Assembly: GCA_021464245.1 (NCBI GenBank)
Contig: JADCRB010000016.1
Location: forward strand, 10,815,122-10,879,121
DNA length: 64,000 nt
Source: Carallia brachiata
Lineage: Eukaryota > Streptophyta > Magnoliopsida > Malpighiales > Rhizophoraceae
Reading direction: 5' to 3'
The position numbers and the translations under genes were made by a program. The notes beneath the pieces are model-generated. The model saw nothing but the letters and a program-made list of their open reading frames with translations. It made no database searches and had not been told where the DNA came from. Positions 51,545 to 63,468 of the stretch are shown in pieces; the first letter of the stretch is position 1, and every line of letters starts with the position of its first letter.

Positions 51545-54500
51545 TCAAGCATCTTGTGTGCTAAGTTCTTGAGAATCCGATACAGACCATCTATTAATCC
51601 GATTACGAGTTATAGTGACCTGCAAATAAAAATGAATTACTTTTATCATGTAGAAACTTATAGTTTGTATATGAGTTTTGACGAAGAAAGCGGGAAGACG
51701 AGTAAGTACCTGCTTTTCCCAATCAGTTTTGCAAGTGATTATAATTAGTATAATAGTTTGAGTAAATGTTCCTATCAACATTCCAGACCAAACACCCTAT
51801 AAAAGTATTATGAAGTAACATGAGCCATGTAAAAAATCTGAAAGTACAAATTGAAATGTGCATGCAAATGATCAAGTCACTTAGAAGAGACATTTTGAAA
51901 AAAAGTAAAATAAAGTCATACTTTGACTTGCATGCTTGCAACATAACCAAGAATAACCCCAATTGGGATACCAACTAGGTAGTAGCAAGCTATATTAACA
52001 TATGCTACAATGCTCTGCCATCCAGCACCAACAGCAACTCCTATTTTGAAGAAACAATCAAAGTTGTTACTTGTTACAACCTTTTTAAAACACACAAAAT
52101 GTCTGATTGACGCTTAAAAATATGTGCTCCAAATTGTGATTAGCCTCATGACATATAGAATAATTAAGAAGATTACCAGAAAGAACTGGTTGTATGCTGT
52201 TCATGAGTATGGAAAAGGCCAACAGTGGTGAAAGATTAGCAACTTCATTGACTACTTTGTTGTTTTCAGTAAAGAGGTATGCAAGCTTCCCTCTGAGAAA
52301 CAGGAAGACCGGAAATAGCACAAAGCCAATGGCAAATGAAGTAACAACTATCACGACGATTGAGAACTTTGCAGCTTTTGAGCTCCCTCTCCCGAGTTCA
52401 TTTGATATTCTCACACTGCAAGTTTTTAGTCAGTTCATTGAACATAGCTAAGGATGGATTCTGTTATCGTATCACTAAGAGAGATGATTGTACCTTGCAG
52501 CAGCAAAGAAACCAAGGGATATCATCATTTCCCACCCGTTGATGCTGATGCTGCAGACAGGAACAAGTTAAACTGTTCATCTTTTATAAAACTTTTCGGT
52601 CCACTGAAAACGAAATGACCGTAGGGAAAGAATTACCAAATAGTCAGGGCATTGATGGCAATCTCAGCATTTTTCAAGTGGCCAGTTAAAAGAACTAGAA
52701 TGGGATCGTACCAAAGCTCAAGGCTGTCGTGGAACAACAGATTCAAATTAGATTATCCAGATAAAAATATCGTAGCTTTAATAATTTAATGTGCCAAGGA
52801 ACTTGGAATCCAAATTCTCATTGTGCAGAATAACAAATACTGCCAAATGCCTAAAGAAAAGATGGGAAAAAGAAAATTATGGTTCTAAATGTATCATGAT
52901 TAATTGTCTTGGTCCACACATGAACGTAGATTTCTATCTCAAAACACCCTTTTATCCACAGATATTCTTCACGATACAGTTTGCCTAATTATCTTTTCCT
53001 AGAGTAATTGAGTTCCATCAAATGTTCAAGCCCACCATAGCAGGAAAGCGGATCTGTTTATTGTCATGAACCTAAAACCAAATACGCTGAAACTAATTCT
53101 GTCCAACGAACAAAGCGGGCAAACCAAGGAAATTTGAGATTCCGGATGACTTATAACAATTTGTTAGATGCACTTTTCGAGAAGTAATGGCCATTGTTAG
53201 CAAAAACAATGACCCTGCCAATTATTCATAGTTTTAGTCCCTATTAAATGGTTATCCAAATGGACCAAAAAACGGCCAAAGGGTTAACAAAATGACTCTT
53301 ACCAAAGCATAACCCCAGAAGACAAAGAAAGCTTGATAACTGGCCAGAGATCGTTGAAGGCTAGCATTGAGAAGCCCTTCCATGTTTCACGGCACCCTCC
53401 ACATGTAACAAACAAAAGCTCACCCACATTCGGAATCCAGAATGCCAAAATCATCGACAACATTGCTCCTGGGATTCCAAACTTAAACTTCACTGTCAGA
53501 AGCCACGATAGAAAGATATGGATACCCAGTGTAGCGGCAGCCAAGTATGCAATGATCTTATTCTTGCTTTGGGCTTGTAGGAACATTTGGCAGGTAAAAA
53601 ATGGAATGAAGGAAAACAGACCAGGAATTAACCACAGAGAAATTATTCCTGCCTCTTCTGCAATGTATGATTCCTGACCTAAAGCCTTCAAAATTGGGGC
53701 TGTGAAAATAAACAGCGGAAGGAGTATGATTGAGCACATGAATAACACTATCCAAGATCTCTGGAGATATATCCCAAGCATGTGATGCTGTCTTGCACCA
53801 TATGCCTGCCCACATAGAGTTTCCAACGCACTAGCCATTCCTAGCTGCATTTTAACAAGAAGAAATCAATGCCTAGCTTGCACAAACATCCAAAAGCATG
53901 CAAACGGTTGAGCTGAGCTAAGTGGGCGTGAAGAAATTATTCAAACCTAAAATTTTAAGCTGTTGAGTGACATCTTAGGAGTGAATTATATTTAAATTGT
54001 CTGTTTGTTTACTATAAATTAATTTGCTTTTATAAAATATTTGTAAAGAAAAATGTTTATAATGAAAATAATAATTTTTCTTTATTACTTATCTAAAGCA
54101 CATTTTGTATTTTTTTTAGAAAATAATATTAACTCAGATAAAAAAAGAAATTATTTTTCCTGAAAAATTTTAAAACTTTTTTCTAAATTTTTTGTTATAA
54201 AATATTTTACGTGAAATAAACACTGAAAAAAGAGAAAAAATTTTTTTAGAAACAAACACACCCTGAATACCCCTTACATGCAAGCCCCGTTGAACAGGAA
54301 GTGTGAAAAGAAAATCCCAGACCACTATATACACAGAAATTCACAATTAAATGTAAAAATAACAACATCTTGGTTTGAACAAAAGAATTATTGCTGATTC
54401 TGTTGTTGGATGAGGCCAGAGGAATGGATCACATTTAAACTCTTAACAGTGGGAATTACCAGGATGCCACTACAGATAAAAAAAAAAAGAAAAAAAAGGT

Positions 54501-54832
54501 AAAACAAAAAGAAAACGAGAACCAAAAGACAAGAAAGAAAGAAGCAAAGTGGTTACCAGGATGCCACTACAGAACCTCAGGAGAACAGTGTTGACAAGTG
54601 AATATGCAGCCAGCTGAGTAGACCCAATATGACCAATAAACGCTTGGCTGATTACATAAATCCCAAAAGTGGAGAACTTGGAAAAAATAGCAGGACCAGC
54701 AACAATCCACAACTTCTTGCTCTCACTCCATATCTTGTCCTTGAGCTTCAGATTCTCCTCCTCAACATCACTTCCAGTGTTATTCTCTTCGCTTTCTTTG
54801 ATCAAAAGATTTTCATTGATCTCTTTCTCCAT
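51545..54832 (-). CDS. MATE efflux transporter, DETOXIFICATION 21-25-like, copy D (intact)
   Basis: Exons: 54832-54557, 53844-53303, 52723-52637, 52550-52494, 52415-52177, 52040-51922, 51796-51710, 51619-51545. Total 1482 nt, 493 residues; GT-AG introns throughout (exon 7 acceptor TTTATAG). Motifs in order: acidic hydrophilic N-terminus MEKEINENLLIKE, then FIGHIGSTQLAAYSLV (~70-85), ALETLCGQAYGAR (~98-110), LTGHLKNAEIAI (~287-298), RISNELGRGSS (~320), SGVAVGAGWQS (~400), and C-terminal NRWSVSDSQELSTQDA. It keeps the family Trp in GAGWQ, which A, B and C have lost, and the short tail shared with C, so D looks closest to the ancestral form. Expected role is proton-coupled extrusion of small organic compounds; substrate and membrane cannot be told. 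Intron 1 (712 bp) carries an M1 MITE and a duplicated copy of the exon 1 end. Confidence 0.92.
54000..54270. mobile_element. MITE (family M1) in intron 1 of copy D
   Basis: Ends CTGTTTGTTTAC and GAAACAAACACACC are inverted complements. The interior matches the 18190-18480 element. Intron 1 of copy C has continuous sequence at the same point (near 33340). Confidence 0.7.
54456..54573. repeat. 21-bp direct repeat duplicating the exon 1 donor of copy D
   Basis: A perfect 21-nt repeat (TTACCAGGATGCC...) lies at 54456-54476 and 54553-54573. The right copy spans the real exon 1/intron 1 junction; the left copy is a decoy donor 97 nt into intron 1, separated by A-rich sequence. Confidence 0.8.
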
Positions 54833-54849
54833 TTCTCCGCAAGACCACC

Positions 54850-57410
54850 CCCCTCTCCTTCCCTTCAGTTATCAACACATGAAGAGGGCAGACAAGGTGC
54901 AACACAACCGCCACACAGTTTCTGTTTGTTTATTGAGAGTTTCTTACTTTTATATATTTCACTAATACGATTTGGCAGGAGACATGTCACATACTTGTAA
55001 GGAGACACTGAGCTCTAAATTATTGATATTATTGATATGAGTGTAATTATGTGTTCCGATACTTTTATCTCAGAATTTTGTGTCGAATGAAACTGTAATT
55101 GTTATTTTTAAAACTGCGGTTAATATTTTTAAAATGTAAAAATAACAACTGATTTAAAAATGTTAATTTTAGTTTCAAAAATAACAGCTCCAATTTTATT
55201 CAGCACATAATTCGACACAAAAATTACCGGACCACTAACATTTATTCTATTAATATTAGAGTCGGGGCTGATCGTCTCAAATTTTACTCGAAATCTGTTA
55301 ACGAAAAAAAAAAAAAATAGAGAGGTAGACTTAGGCCCGTTTATGCTCTCTGTAAGGAAGAGCTTACCGAACATTAAGACGGAGGTAATACTGAACTTTT
55401 TCATTTTTTACTTTTTTGACCAGAAAATGCACATTGTCCGAAACTTTTTTAGTTTGAAGTTTGTTTAAACTGTAACAGATTTTTAATTTTTTATAATCAC
55501 AATTATATTTTTTATAATAAAAAAATACAATTTACTCTTTTTTTAGTATAAAAAAAATCACAATTATTATAAAAAATTAAAAATTTATTACAATTCAAAC
55601 ATAAATTAAACAAAATATTTCGGACAGTATACTTGTACCTTTTTTTGATTTGCAGCATTCTAGCTGTTTTCGAGATTAAAAAAATTAGGCTGCCAGAATC
55701 GGGCATCTGCCCGAATATTTTTTTGTGCAACAAGACAGTGATTTTGTGCAACCAGACTGATATTTATGCAACAAAAAAAATCTTTATTTTTCTGTATTTT
55801 TTTTGTTACACAAAATAGCAGTCTTATTATACAAAATTACTGTTTTGTTGCACAAAAAAATATTCGGGCAGATGCCTGACTCTAAGATGTAATGGCACTC
55901 TTTGGAGATAGAGAACGTTGTCACAAGTTTGTACTGACCTATTGAGTTGTAACATATCATTTTAATCATTCTAATTCTAATTAAGTTAAATCCCATAATA
56001 CCAACTCCGATGCCACATGTGACAATCATAGTTTTATAATAAAAAAATTATTATAAGTACATTAATAGTAATACTTGCAAATCAAAATATATAATTATTT
56101 ATTAATATTTTTATTCAACTCTTAAAAAGAAATCATCATCTAAATATTATTAAATTCAAATAAATTTTTCAATGCCTAACTGTAATGTTTATAAACTTAA
56201 AATTCAACATAACACTTTCGACATAAATCATTATTTATTATAAGATAAATAATAATATAAAAAATTAAATTTACATTAATATAAAAATATATATCAAATC
56301 ACTAATCAAATTATTCTTAAAAATATTTAGAGCGCATTCAAATTGTGTCTACAAGATGTCAAAAAAGTGTTGCGATGTATCTTTTTTTAAAACTTTTTTA
56401 GACATTAATTGATTGGTGATTGGCCAACACAGATACAACAGCATAATTTCCGTGGGAGTGCATCCTTGCATCTAAGCCGGAATCAGCCTCACAAAAAAAA
56501 AAAAAATTACTAAAAATCTATTTATTTACAGTAAAATAATTTATTTATAAAATATTTATAAAAAAAAAATTTTACAGTAAAAATAATAATTTTTTTAGTC
56601 ACTTATTTATAATACAGTTTATATTTTTCCTGAAAATAACTTTAGTTCTAAAAAAAAAGAAGTTATTTTACCTAAAATTCTAAAAAAATTTCTAAATTTT
56701 ACTTATATAAAATATTTTTTATAAAATAAACATTAAAAAATTTATAAAATTTTTTTTATAAAATATTTTATAAAAAAACAATCACATCCTAACATATATT
56801 TTAACGCCACGTCGGTCGAATATGAAGTCCGACTTGTGACTTTGCTATGTAAGCGACGCAAGGTAACTTGACTAGTTGACTTGTGCACGTATACAGTTAC
56901 AAAGGTACCACTTCATTAAATAATGGAGGATTTGACGGATTTTAAATTGCAGACCTATTATTAAATTAAATTTTACTTAATACAGTTGTCTTCAATTAAA
57001 TTTTTCAACAAAACAATAATAAAAAATGTCGTAAACACTTTCACTCGTTTGTGATCCGTCTCCCTAAACAAACTTAGTGAAGCAAACTTAGTTGACAAAT
57101 GTGAAATAAAGTAATACGTGCGGTCACTTTTCACAATTGGTGGTAAGGACACAAAATTTTCCTCAAGTATGTATATGGGCAACGTGGAAGGAGAACTGCA
57201 CATGCATTCATAATTAATTGGGTTGCATTAAATGGACAAATAAATTTTTTTTATTGTATTTGTATATTTTTTTGTAATTACGAGTATTTTTGTGTAACCA
57301 GAAGAGATAAATATGAAACAAAAAAATGATAATATTTTTTATATCACTTTTTATCATTGTAATTTCACAAAAAATAATCATAATTATACAAAAAAAAATA
57401 CATATAAATA
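54850..57410. repeat. Array spacer upstream of copy D
   Basis: No gene. The empty hAT site is at 54895-54908. An inverted-repeat stretch lies at 55635-55890 (GGGCATCTGCCCGAATATTTTT and its complement near 55859-55876, i.e. a foldback of about 220 bp). Array blocks occur at 56.13-56.45, 56.82 and 57.11 kb, and an M1 MITE at 56515-56790. Confidence 0.55.
56515..56790. mobile_element. MITE (family M1), copy 3
   Basis: Interior TTTATAAAATATTTATAAA...CCTGAAAATAACTTTAGTTCT matches the 18190 and 54000 elements. Ends are eroded. Confidence 0.55.
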
Positions 57411-57411
57411 T

Positions 57412-57708
57412 AAGGTGAGTTTGTTTCCTATAAAATATTTTACAGGAAAAAAATTTTACAGGTTTTCCGGCGTTTGTTTCCCGAAAAATATTTTAAATAG
57501 GCAAAATTTAGAAAAAAATTTTAAATTTTCAGGTAAAACACACAAAATTTGGAAAAAAATTTCTTTTGCAGAGCTGAAGTTATTTTTAGAAAAAAAAATA
57601 CAAACTGTACTATAAATAAGTGATAAAAAAATATTATTTTTACTATAAATATTTTTTTTAAAATATTTTATAAATATAAATTATTTTACAGCAAACAAAC
57701 GTATCCAT
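57412..57708. mobile_element. MITE (family M1), copy 4, inverted
   Basis: Reverse-complement orientation relative to the others: GGTGAGTTTGTTTCC at the left, GCAGAGCTGAAGTTATTTTTAG in the middle, and ACAGCAAACAAACG at the right. Confidence 0.65.
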
Positions 57709-57749
57709 AATAAAAAAAAATTTTCAACCCACCAAATTCTCTCCTAATT

Positions 57750-58300
57750 ATATATGCAGTGGGTCAACTTGAGGATCGAAGGTTCCCATAAATTCATGGT
57801 CAGCATTTTGCTTCACGCCACAGGTGCCGTACCTGTACGTCCACGACGAGTTATTACGTCGTGCGGAGATAGATGTTGCTCAGATAAGTTTATACTTGAG
57901 TTATTAATTTTTCAAATTGTTTAATTATAGGTTAAGAAGGACACTTTCATTACAAATATTTTAATATAGTTCTATAAAGAGAACATAATAATAATTTTAA
58001 AATAATTATAAAAATAAATTTAATCTCTAATAAATAATAAAAAATTTATTTTTTAAATTTTAAATTTAAATTTATTTAATATTATTTTAAATATACTTAA
58101 TATTAACATAAATCTTAATTTCAAAAAAATTTTATTTTCAAAAAAAAAATTTATAAAATTTTTTTTTCAACTGTCTATTATTAATCTATAATTATTTTCT
58201 ATATTATCTTAATTTTTCTCAGTATATTAATGGGTCAGCAGTTTCTTGAAATTTGTCTTTAACTAGTAACATGGCACATACTTGGCGTCCGACGTGGCTA
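57750..58300. repeat. Rightmost array 5'-flank block and array edge
   Basis: GGTTCCCATAAATTCATGG, then GGTGCCGTACCTGTACGTCC at 57779-57842, and a TTTCTTGAAATTTG block near 58239, match the spacers of the other units. Homology fades by about 58.33 kb, marking the right end of the tandem array. Confidence 0.65.
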
Positions 58301-58860
58301 ATTTTTCAAAGTTGAATTAAAAAAAAGAAAACAGTACATGTTGGAGAAAAGGTTATCAGAAGAAATTTCGTAACAAGAAGTTAGAAATTTTTTTAACTAT
58401 ATAAATTTATTATATAATAAAGAAAAAATAATTTTTAACTTATAATTAATATAATTGTATAATAAATTCATATAATTATATTATAAAAATTTGCTCAAAA
58501 ATTTCCTCTGTACATGTGATGGAGCCCAAAAAAATAAAAGGAAAAAAAAAGTCAAGCTACAGCATAGATAGGAAACAAAGAGGGGCTGATGTGATAATTG
58601 ATAAACGTGAGTCCCGTATAAAACCCACAAATTTTTTTTGTTGAAAAAATTTTGGTATGTACAAACAAGTAAATAAGAATGTGAATATTAATTTTTTTTA
58701 CTGTAAATAAATTTTTTTTAATGAATATATGCATGTTATTGTCACCATTTTTTTAAATTTATTATAAATATATGCACGTCATAAACTTTTTCATAAAAAA
58801 GAATAAGCGCCGAACAAATTAGAGGGAAGAAGAAGAAGGTGATCACAATCAAAATGGTAC

Positions 58861-59026
58861 CTTTACAAGTTGAGATTCTAAGCAACCGCTCAGTGACCTT
58901 CCGGTCCACAAGGCTGTTGTTATATACAGCAAGAACGTGCAGCTCCTCCGGCCCCGAAGGTGCCCCTTTAGAAACTCCCACCTCCTTCGGCAAACTCTGT
59001 TGTAAAACCTCGCCGTCGGCCGCCAT
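58861..59026 (-). pseudogene. Exon 1 relic of a type-A response regulator (ARR-like)
   Basis: A 55-codon open exon from ATG at 59026 to a GT donor after 58861, ending in phase 1 (TGT AAA G) as in plant type-A ARR genes. It encodes LHVLAVYNNSLVDRKVTERL then LRISTCK. Type-A ARRs read HVLAVDDSxVDRKxIERLLKISSCK here: the first beta strand with the Asp-Asp pair that binds Mg2+ in the receiver domain. In this copy the Asp pair is replaced by Tyr-Asn-Asn with one extra residue. The downstream exons, including the one with the phospho-accepting Asp, are not found in the AT-rich sequence to 57.9 kb. Most likely a dead fragment next to the array edge. If it were transcribed it could not form a working receiver. 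Confidence 0.75.
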
Positions 59027-60211
59027 TTAACATAATATCTAACATTATATTTAGATAAAATTTTAGGAGGAGAAAAAAAGTGAAAAGAGAGAAAAGTGGG
59101 GGAGAAATTATTAAAAAATATATTTTTTTTTATCTCGTATTTAAGAAAATGTGATAGAAAAGAGACAAATTAAAAATTTTATATTTTAAAAAATAAAAAG
59201 TGAAAAAAAATAATATATATGAAAATTTTAATTTTATTTATTGTTAAAAAATTATTATATATAGTATAAAAATATTTGACTTATAAATTATATGTAAAAT
59301 ATTTTTATAAATTTATAAATTTAATTTAATGAGTTTATAATATTTGTAAAATTTTTATTAAAAAATTTAATAAAAATTTAAAAATGTAAAGACCTTTTTT
59401 ATTTTAAATAAATTTATAATTATTAATATATGGTAAAGATAATGTAGTATTTTAATAATTTTCTTCCCAATTCTTCTTAATTTTAGAAGGATTATTTTTT
59501 CGGATCACAAAAAATTGAAATTAAAATTTTTTTCTCTTTTATTTCTAAAATATTTTTAAATATAATAACTTATTTTATTTTTTTCACTTTTCTCTCTTTC
59601 TTTTTTGTTTTTCGCCTCCCATACAGTGTAAGTGCAACACTATACGCCAAAAGATTTGATTTTGATTCCGCCGTACAGTGTTGAAGAAGGTCTCTTAGGA
59701 GATTTACATCATTAAGAAGCTTTGTACCACTAAATCAAAAACGAAAAAGGTTGGCGGGTAGAGAGAGAAGGATAGAAGAAGTATCAATAATATAATAATA
59801 AGAAACATTTCTGTAATAACGTTAATCTTTTTTATAATAAAAAATAACGCGATAATTTTTGTTACATATTTTATCAATCTTATTATAAAAATTAATAAGA
59901 CCATTGTATTATTCACTTTTTTTTCTCATTAATTTCCTTTATCTATACGTCCGTGCCCAATCAAAAATGGGCTTTATTTGCTTTCATTTTTCCACGTCCC
60001 TGTTCATTAGAATTTGGACTCGAGAAGCGCCCTAAAAACGAAAAAAAAAAAGGAAAAAAAAATGCAAAGGCCCAGCTGCTGCTTCAGTTTTCCACGACTT
60101 GGGTTTCTTCGTTTCTCAGCGTAAAAGGGTCTTACTCATTGTATTGATTCTAGCAGAAAAGCGAGAAAATCGATTCTAATCTCTCTTGGTTGGGTTTTCC
60201 ACGTATTGAGT

Positions 60212-60243
<32 letters not shown>

Positions 60244-61886
60244 ATATTGGCTGGAGAGAGAGACATGATTTGGGCGAGGCGCGACTTTCCGTTACAGACT
60301 GCGGATTGATGAGTTTCGCCACCATTAGAGGCATCAACGTGTGACTTGCCCCGATGAGTTAACTTGAATTGGTGTGAAAAAATATGATATAAATCTGATT
60401 TAAAAGCGTCATAACTCAAAATGATCTAAATTTAAAATAATTTAAAATTTTAGATCAAATTGGAACATGACTCAAATGACCGTATGATCTGAAAGATTTT
60501 TTCTTAAAAAATAAAAATAAAAAAATAAAAAATTATAGTATATGAATCATATATTTTATATTATAAAAATATAAATTCTACTATTTTTAATATAAATTTT
60601 AATTATGAATTCTCTTCAATCCATCTTAAGATTTTTTTATGAATTTTCAAACTTTAGTTTTGAGATTTTAGAATTTTAAAAAAAAAATTTCTTGTATTAT
60701 TTTTGATTATATGATTTTTTTATTTTTAAGAAATTTTCACTTTTTTTTAAATTTTTCAAATTTTTAAATTTTTAATAAAAAATATTACGTTATTATTTTG
60801 ATAACATGACCAACCTATTAGTTGAACTAAATCTAACCCAAACTCAATAATTTAACTTAAAATAACTTAAAAATAACTTAATTTGAAATACTTCGAATAA
60901 AAAACAACTTAACCTAGACCTATCCTAATAATTCATTTTAATACTTCTTAACCACACAAAACATTAATAGGTGCCACTATATGCACGTCACGAGTTTACT
61001 GTATATGTTAAGACACTAACATTATTGGCCCATTAATATACCATTTGTTATGGTACGGCCTTTAAATAGATGATTTTTTACTCGTTAATATACCATTTGT
61101 ATCACCCATGGCGGGTGCTAGCGTATATAATGGAGAGGCTGCCGAAAGGTGATCTTAACTAGATGACTTTTTAGAGAATTACCAAAATACGAGGTTCTCT
61201 TCTCGATCTAGTCTTAAGGTGAGCAGCTCATCTAATAGCAGAAAAAAGCTAAGCCTCGGGAGATTTTGTTTGATTGCTTGAGGCATCTAGTTCCAAGCCT
61301 ATTTCCATTTGAATTTACCAGTCTAACATGTATCATCCTATTTCTGCATATTACCAGGGCAGGATTAGGTGGAGAGCTTAAGCCCTTTTCATTTTGGTCA
61401 ATTCAAGCCATCCAATTTCGGTGGCAACTGGAGTCTTCAAAGTAATCCCTTTTAGCAATCCAAGCTAGCCACAGTTCACTTTCAAACTGTCCACCCTGTC
61501 CCCGCGTTTTTGAAAGATCATTCGGAAAAAGCCTTGAAGTCTGTCTCTCCAATTCTTAAGGTTTGAATTTGTCCTCAATTACATCCACCGTGAATTGCTT
61601 GGTGAAAAGTAGTCAGCCATAAGAGGGTAATAGCCAATAAGGACATAGTAAAACAATTAAACAAATAGTGCACAAGCCGGTCAATTTGTGCCCGTAACAA
61701 AACTGTCCCATCTGGCCAATGTGAAATTTTGCTGTTTAAACAAGGGGGAAAAACACAAAAAATGCTTCCTCTGTGACAAACTGAGTCCATCAAAAGTACA
61801 GCCCTAGTAATAAAATTAAACCATCATTCCATAGTAGGTTGGCTTCTGCTTTTACAAAACTGAGTACAAATGGACTACATCGCCAT
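59027..61886. other. Intergenic region between ARR relic and GrpE gene
   Basis: No supportable gene. A GA microsatellite spans about 60212-60242. A GC-richer patch at 59940-60350 has only short frames. 61100-61880 is more balanced in composition and probably includes the 3'-UTR of the GrpE gene, but I found no clear polyadenylation signal. Confidence 0.5.
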
Positions 61887-63468
61887 TTAGGAAGACTCTG
61901 TTTCTGTGCTGCCCTCCTCAATGGTTACACTTGCAGACTGCTCTTCCTGCGTAGAAGACTCTGCTTGATCAGGTTTCACGGGTCCTGGACCAGCCGATAC
62001 TTTCACCATCGAGGGGCGCAAAAGCCTGTCGCCAAGTTTGAACCCCTTGCGATACTCTTCGAGGATAATGCCTTCTTCAAATTCAGTTGATTCTTCGCGC
62101 ATAATGGCTTCATGCAACTTTCACAGGAAAAATGAACCTTGATTTGTTAGAGATGTGTCCAATGTCTTATCCTAGTAAATTGAAGGATGTACTGACATTC
62201 GGGGAGCATACAATAACTTGGTTAACTACTGCACAAATCATCAACATGCAACAAATTTAGCGGATCAAATGAAGTTTTCGTAAAGATCTACACGTTTACT
62301 TACCTGCTTATTCACCTAGTTGAAACAGAATATCAAAAGCCGGTTAACTATAATCCCAAAGTCAATTTTATGTACACAATTTACTTTGATTCACGCAAAC
62401 TCACCGAGTTGGCCCAATTCAGTCAAGACTTGGTTAGAGTTAAATGCGTATCAAAGGCTTCAAATGCTTGAATAAACTTGATCAAATATTCGAAAAAAAA
62501 AAAAGCATCAAATAGTCTACTAAATTTCGAGCCAACTCGGTGCATTTCCTGCATTAATTCAATGGGCAATAGGACCAGTTATTATGCCAAATGCCAATCA
62601 ACATATAAGGCTATGAATTTAACATACAGGTTCCCACTAATCAAAAGAAAAACCTTGGTTCCTTTTAGTGAACCACATGGGTTCCATGGTGCAATTACAT
62701 CTCCCCTCTATTGTTGATGTAGTATTTTCATTAACAAATCACATGTTTCTGGGTTGTTTTAGTTTTCACTCATTGTATTCCATATATTTCAGCTATTCAA
62801 CTTCAACGACACATTTTAGAACCCACATCAAATAACAAGGCGCAATGTTTTTTTTCCTCTATCGTAGTCATTATGAAGTGGATGAAAGTTGCAAAACTCA
62901 CCAGCGGATCAAAAGGCTTCCCAATTGGCTCCACACGGACAACCCCAAGTGAACCTAGAATTTCTACAAATTGCTTGTATATACTCTGGTAGCTGTTGTT
63001 GATCTTCTCTTCTCCTTCTGTCTCCGCCTTAATTTGTGCTTTAGCTCTCTCAAAATTATCCAAAACAGGCAAAAAATTCTCTACAACCTCCCCTTGGGCA
63101 TTGGTAACCAGTGAAAGGCGTTCCCTTTCTGTCCTCTTTCGGAAATTGTCAAAGTCTGCACTTATCCTAAGAATTCGATCCTTTTCTATTGACAGTTCTT
63201 CTGTCAAAGTAGACAATTTAGTTTCAAGTTCAATTTTTTCATCTTCAATGGATTTCAGAAAGGCTTCTATCTCAGCAATTCTGGTTTCGTCATTATTTGC
63301 TAATGCTTCCTTGTAAGAGTAAAGTGAAGCCATGATGATTGAAGATGCTTCTTTCTCAGCATCTGTAGCCTCTTGTGTTTCCTCAGTATCAGTAAAATCT
63401 TCACTGCTAGCAGTACTGTTAGCCTCACCACTACCATCTTTCGCACCAACAGCACCATCTGAAGAGTC
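61887..63468 (-). CDS. Plastid-type GrpE co-chaperone, 3' part (5' exons beyond window)
   Basis: Two exons seen: 63468-62902 (567 nt, 189 codons, phase 0 at both ends) and 62117-61887 (76 residues plus stop), joined across a 784-bp intron as FDPL/LHEAIMREE. GrpE is the nucleotide-exchange factor that releases ADP from Hsp70/DnaK. In order: an acidic Ser/Glu-rich linker (DSSDGAVGAKDGSG...), a long coiled coil (about 70-120 of the visible part), ADFDNFRKRTERER, the four-helix-bundle region, then the beta-domain with GVVRVEPIGKPFDP, HEAIMREEST, RKGFKLGDRLLRPSMVKVSA, and a variable acidic tail. Length and tail resemble the chloroplast GrpE of plants (Arabidopsis EMB1241/CGE type) rather than the mitochondrial form. 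The transit peptide should lie beyond 63469. No defects seen. Confidence 0.88.

Noticed and set aside
59953..60147. 64-codon plus-strand frame rich in Lys
   Set aside because: Low-complexity A-rich coding, no conserved motif.
60150..60419. 89-codon minus-strand frame with Ser/Leu repeats
   Set aside because: Much of it is the translation of the GA microsatellite; no family resemblance or splice context.
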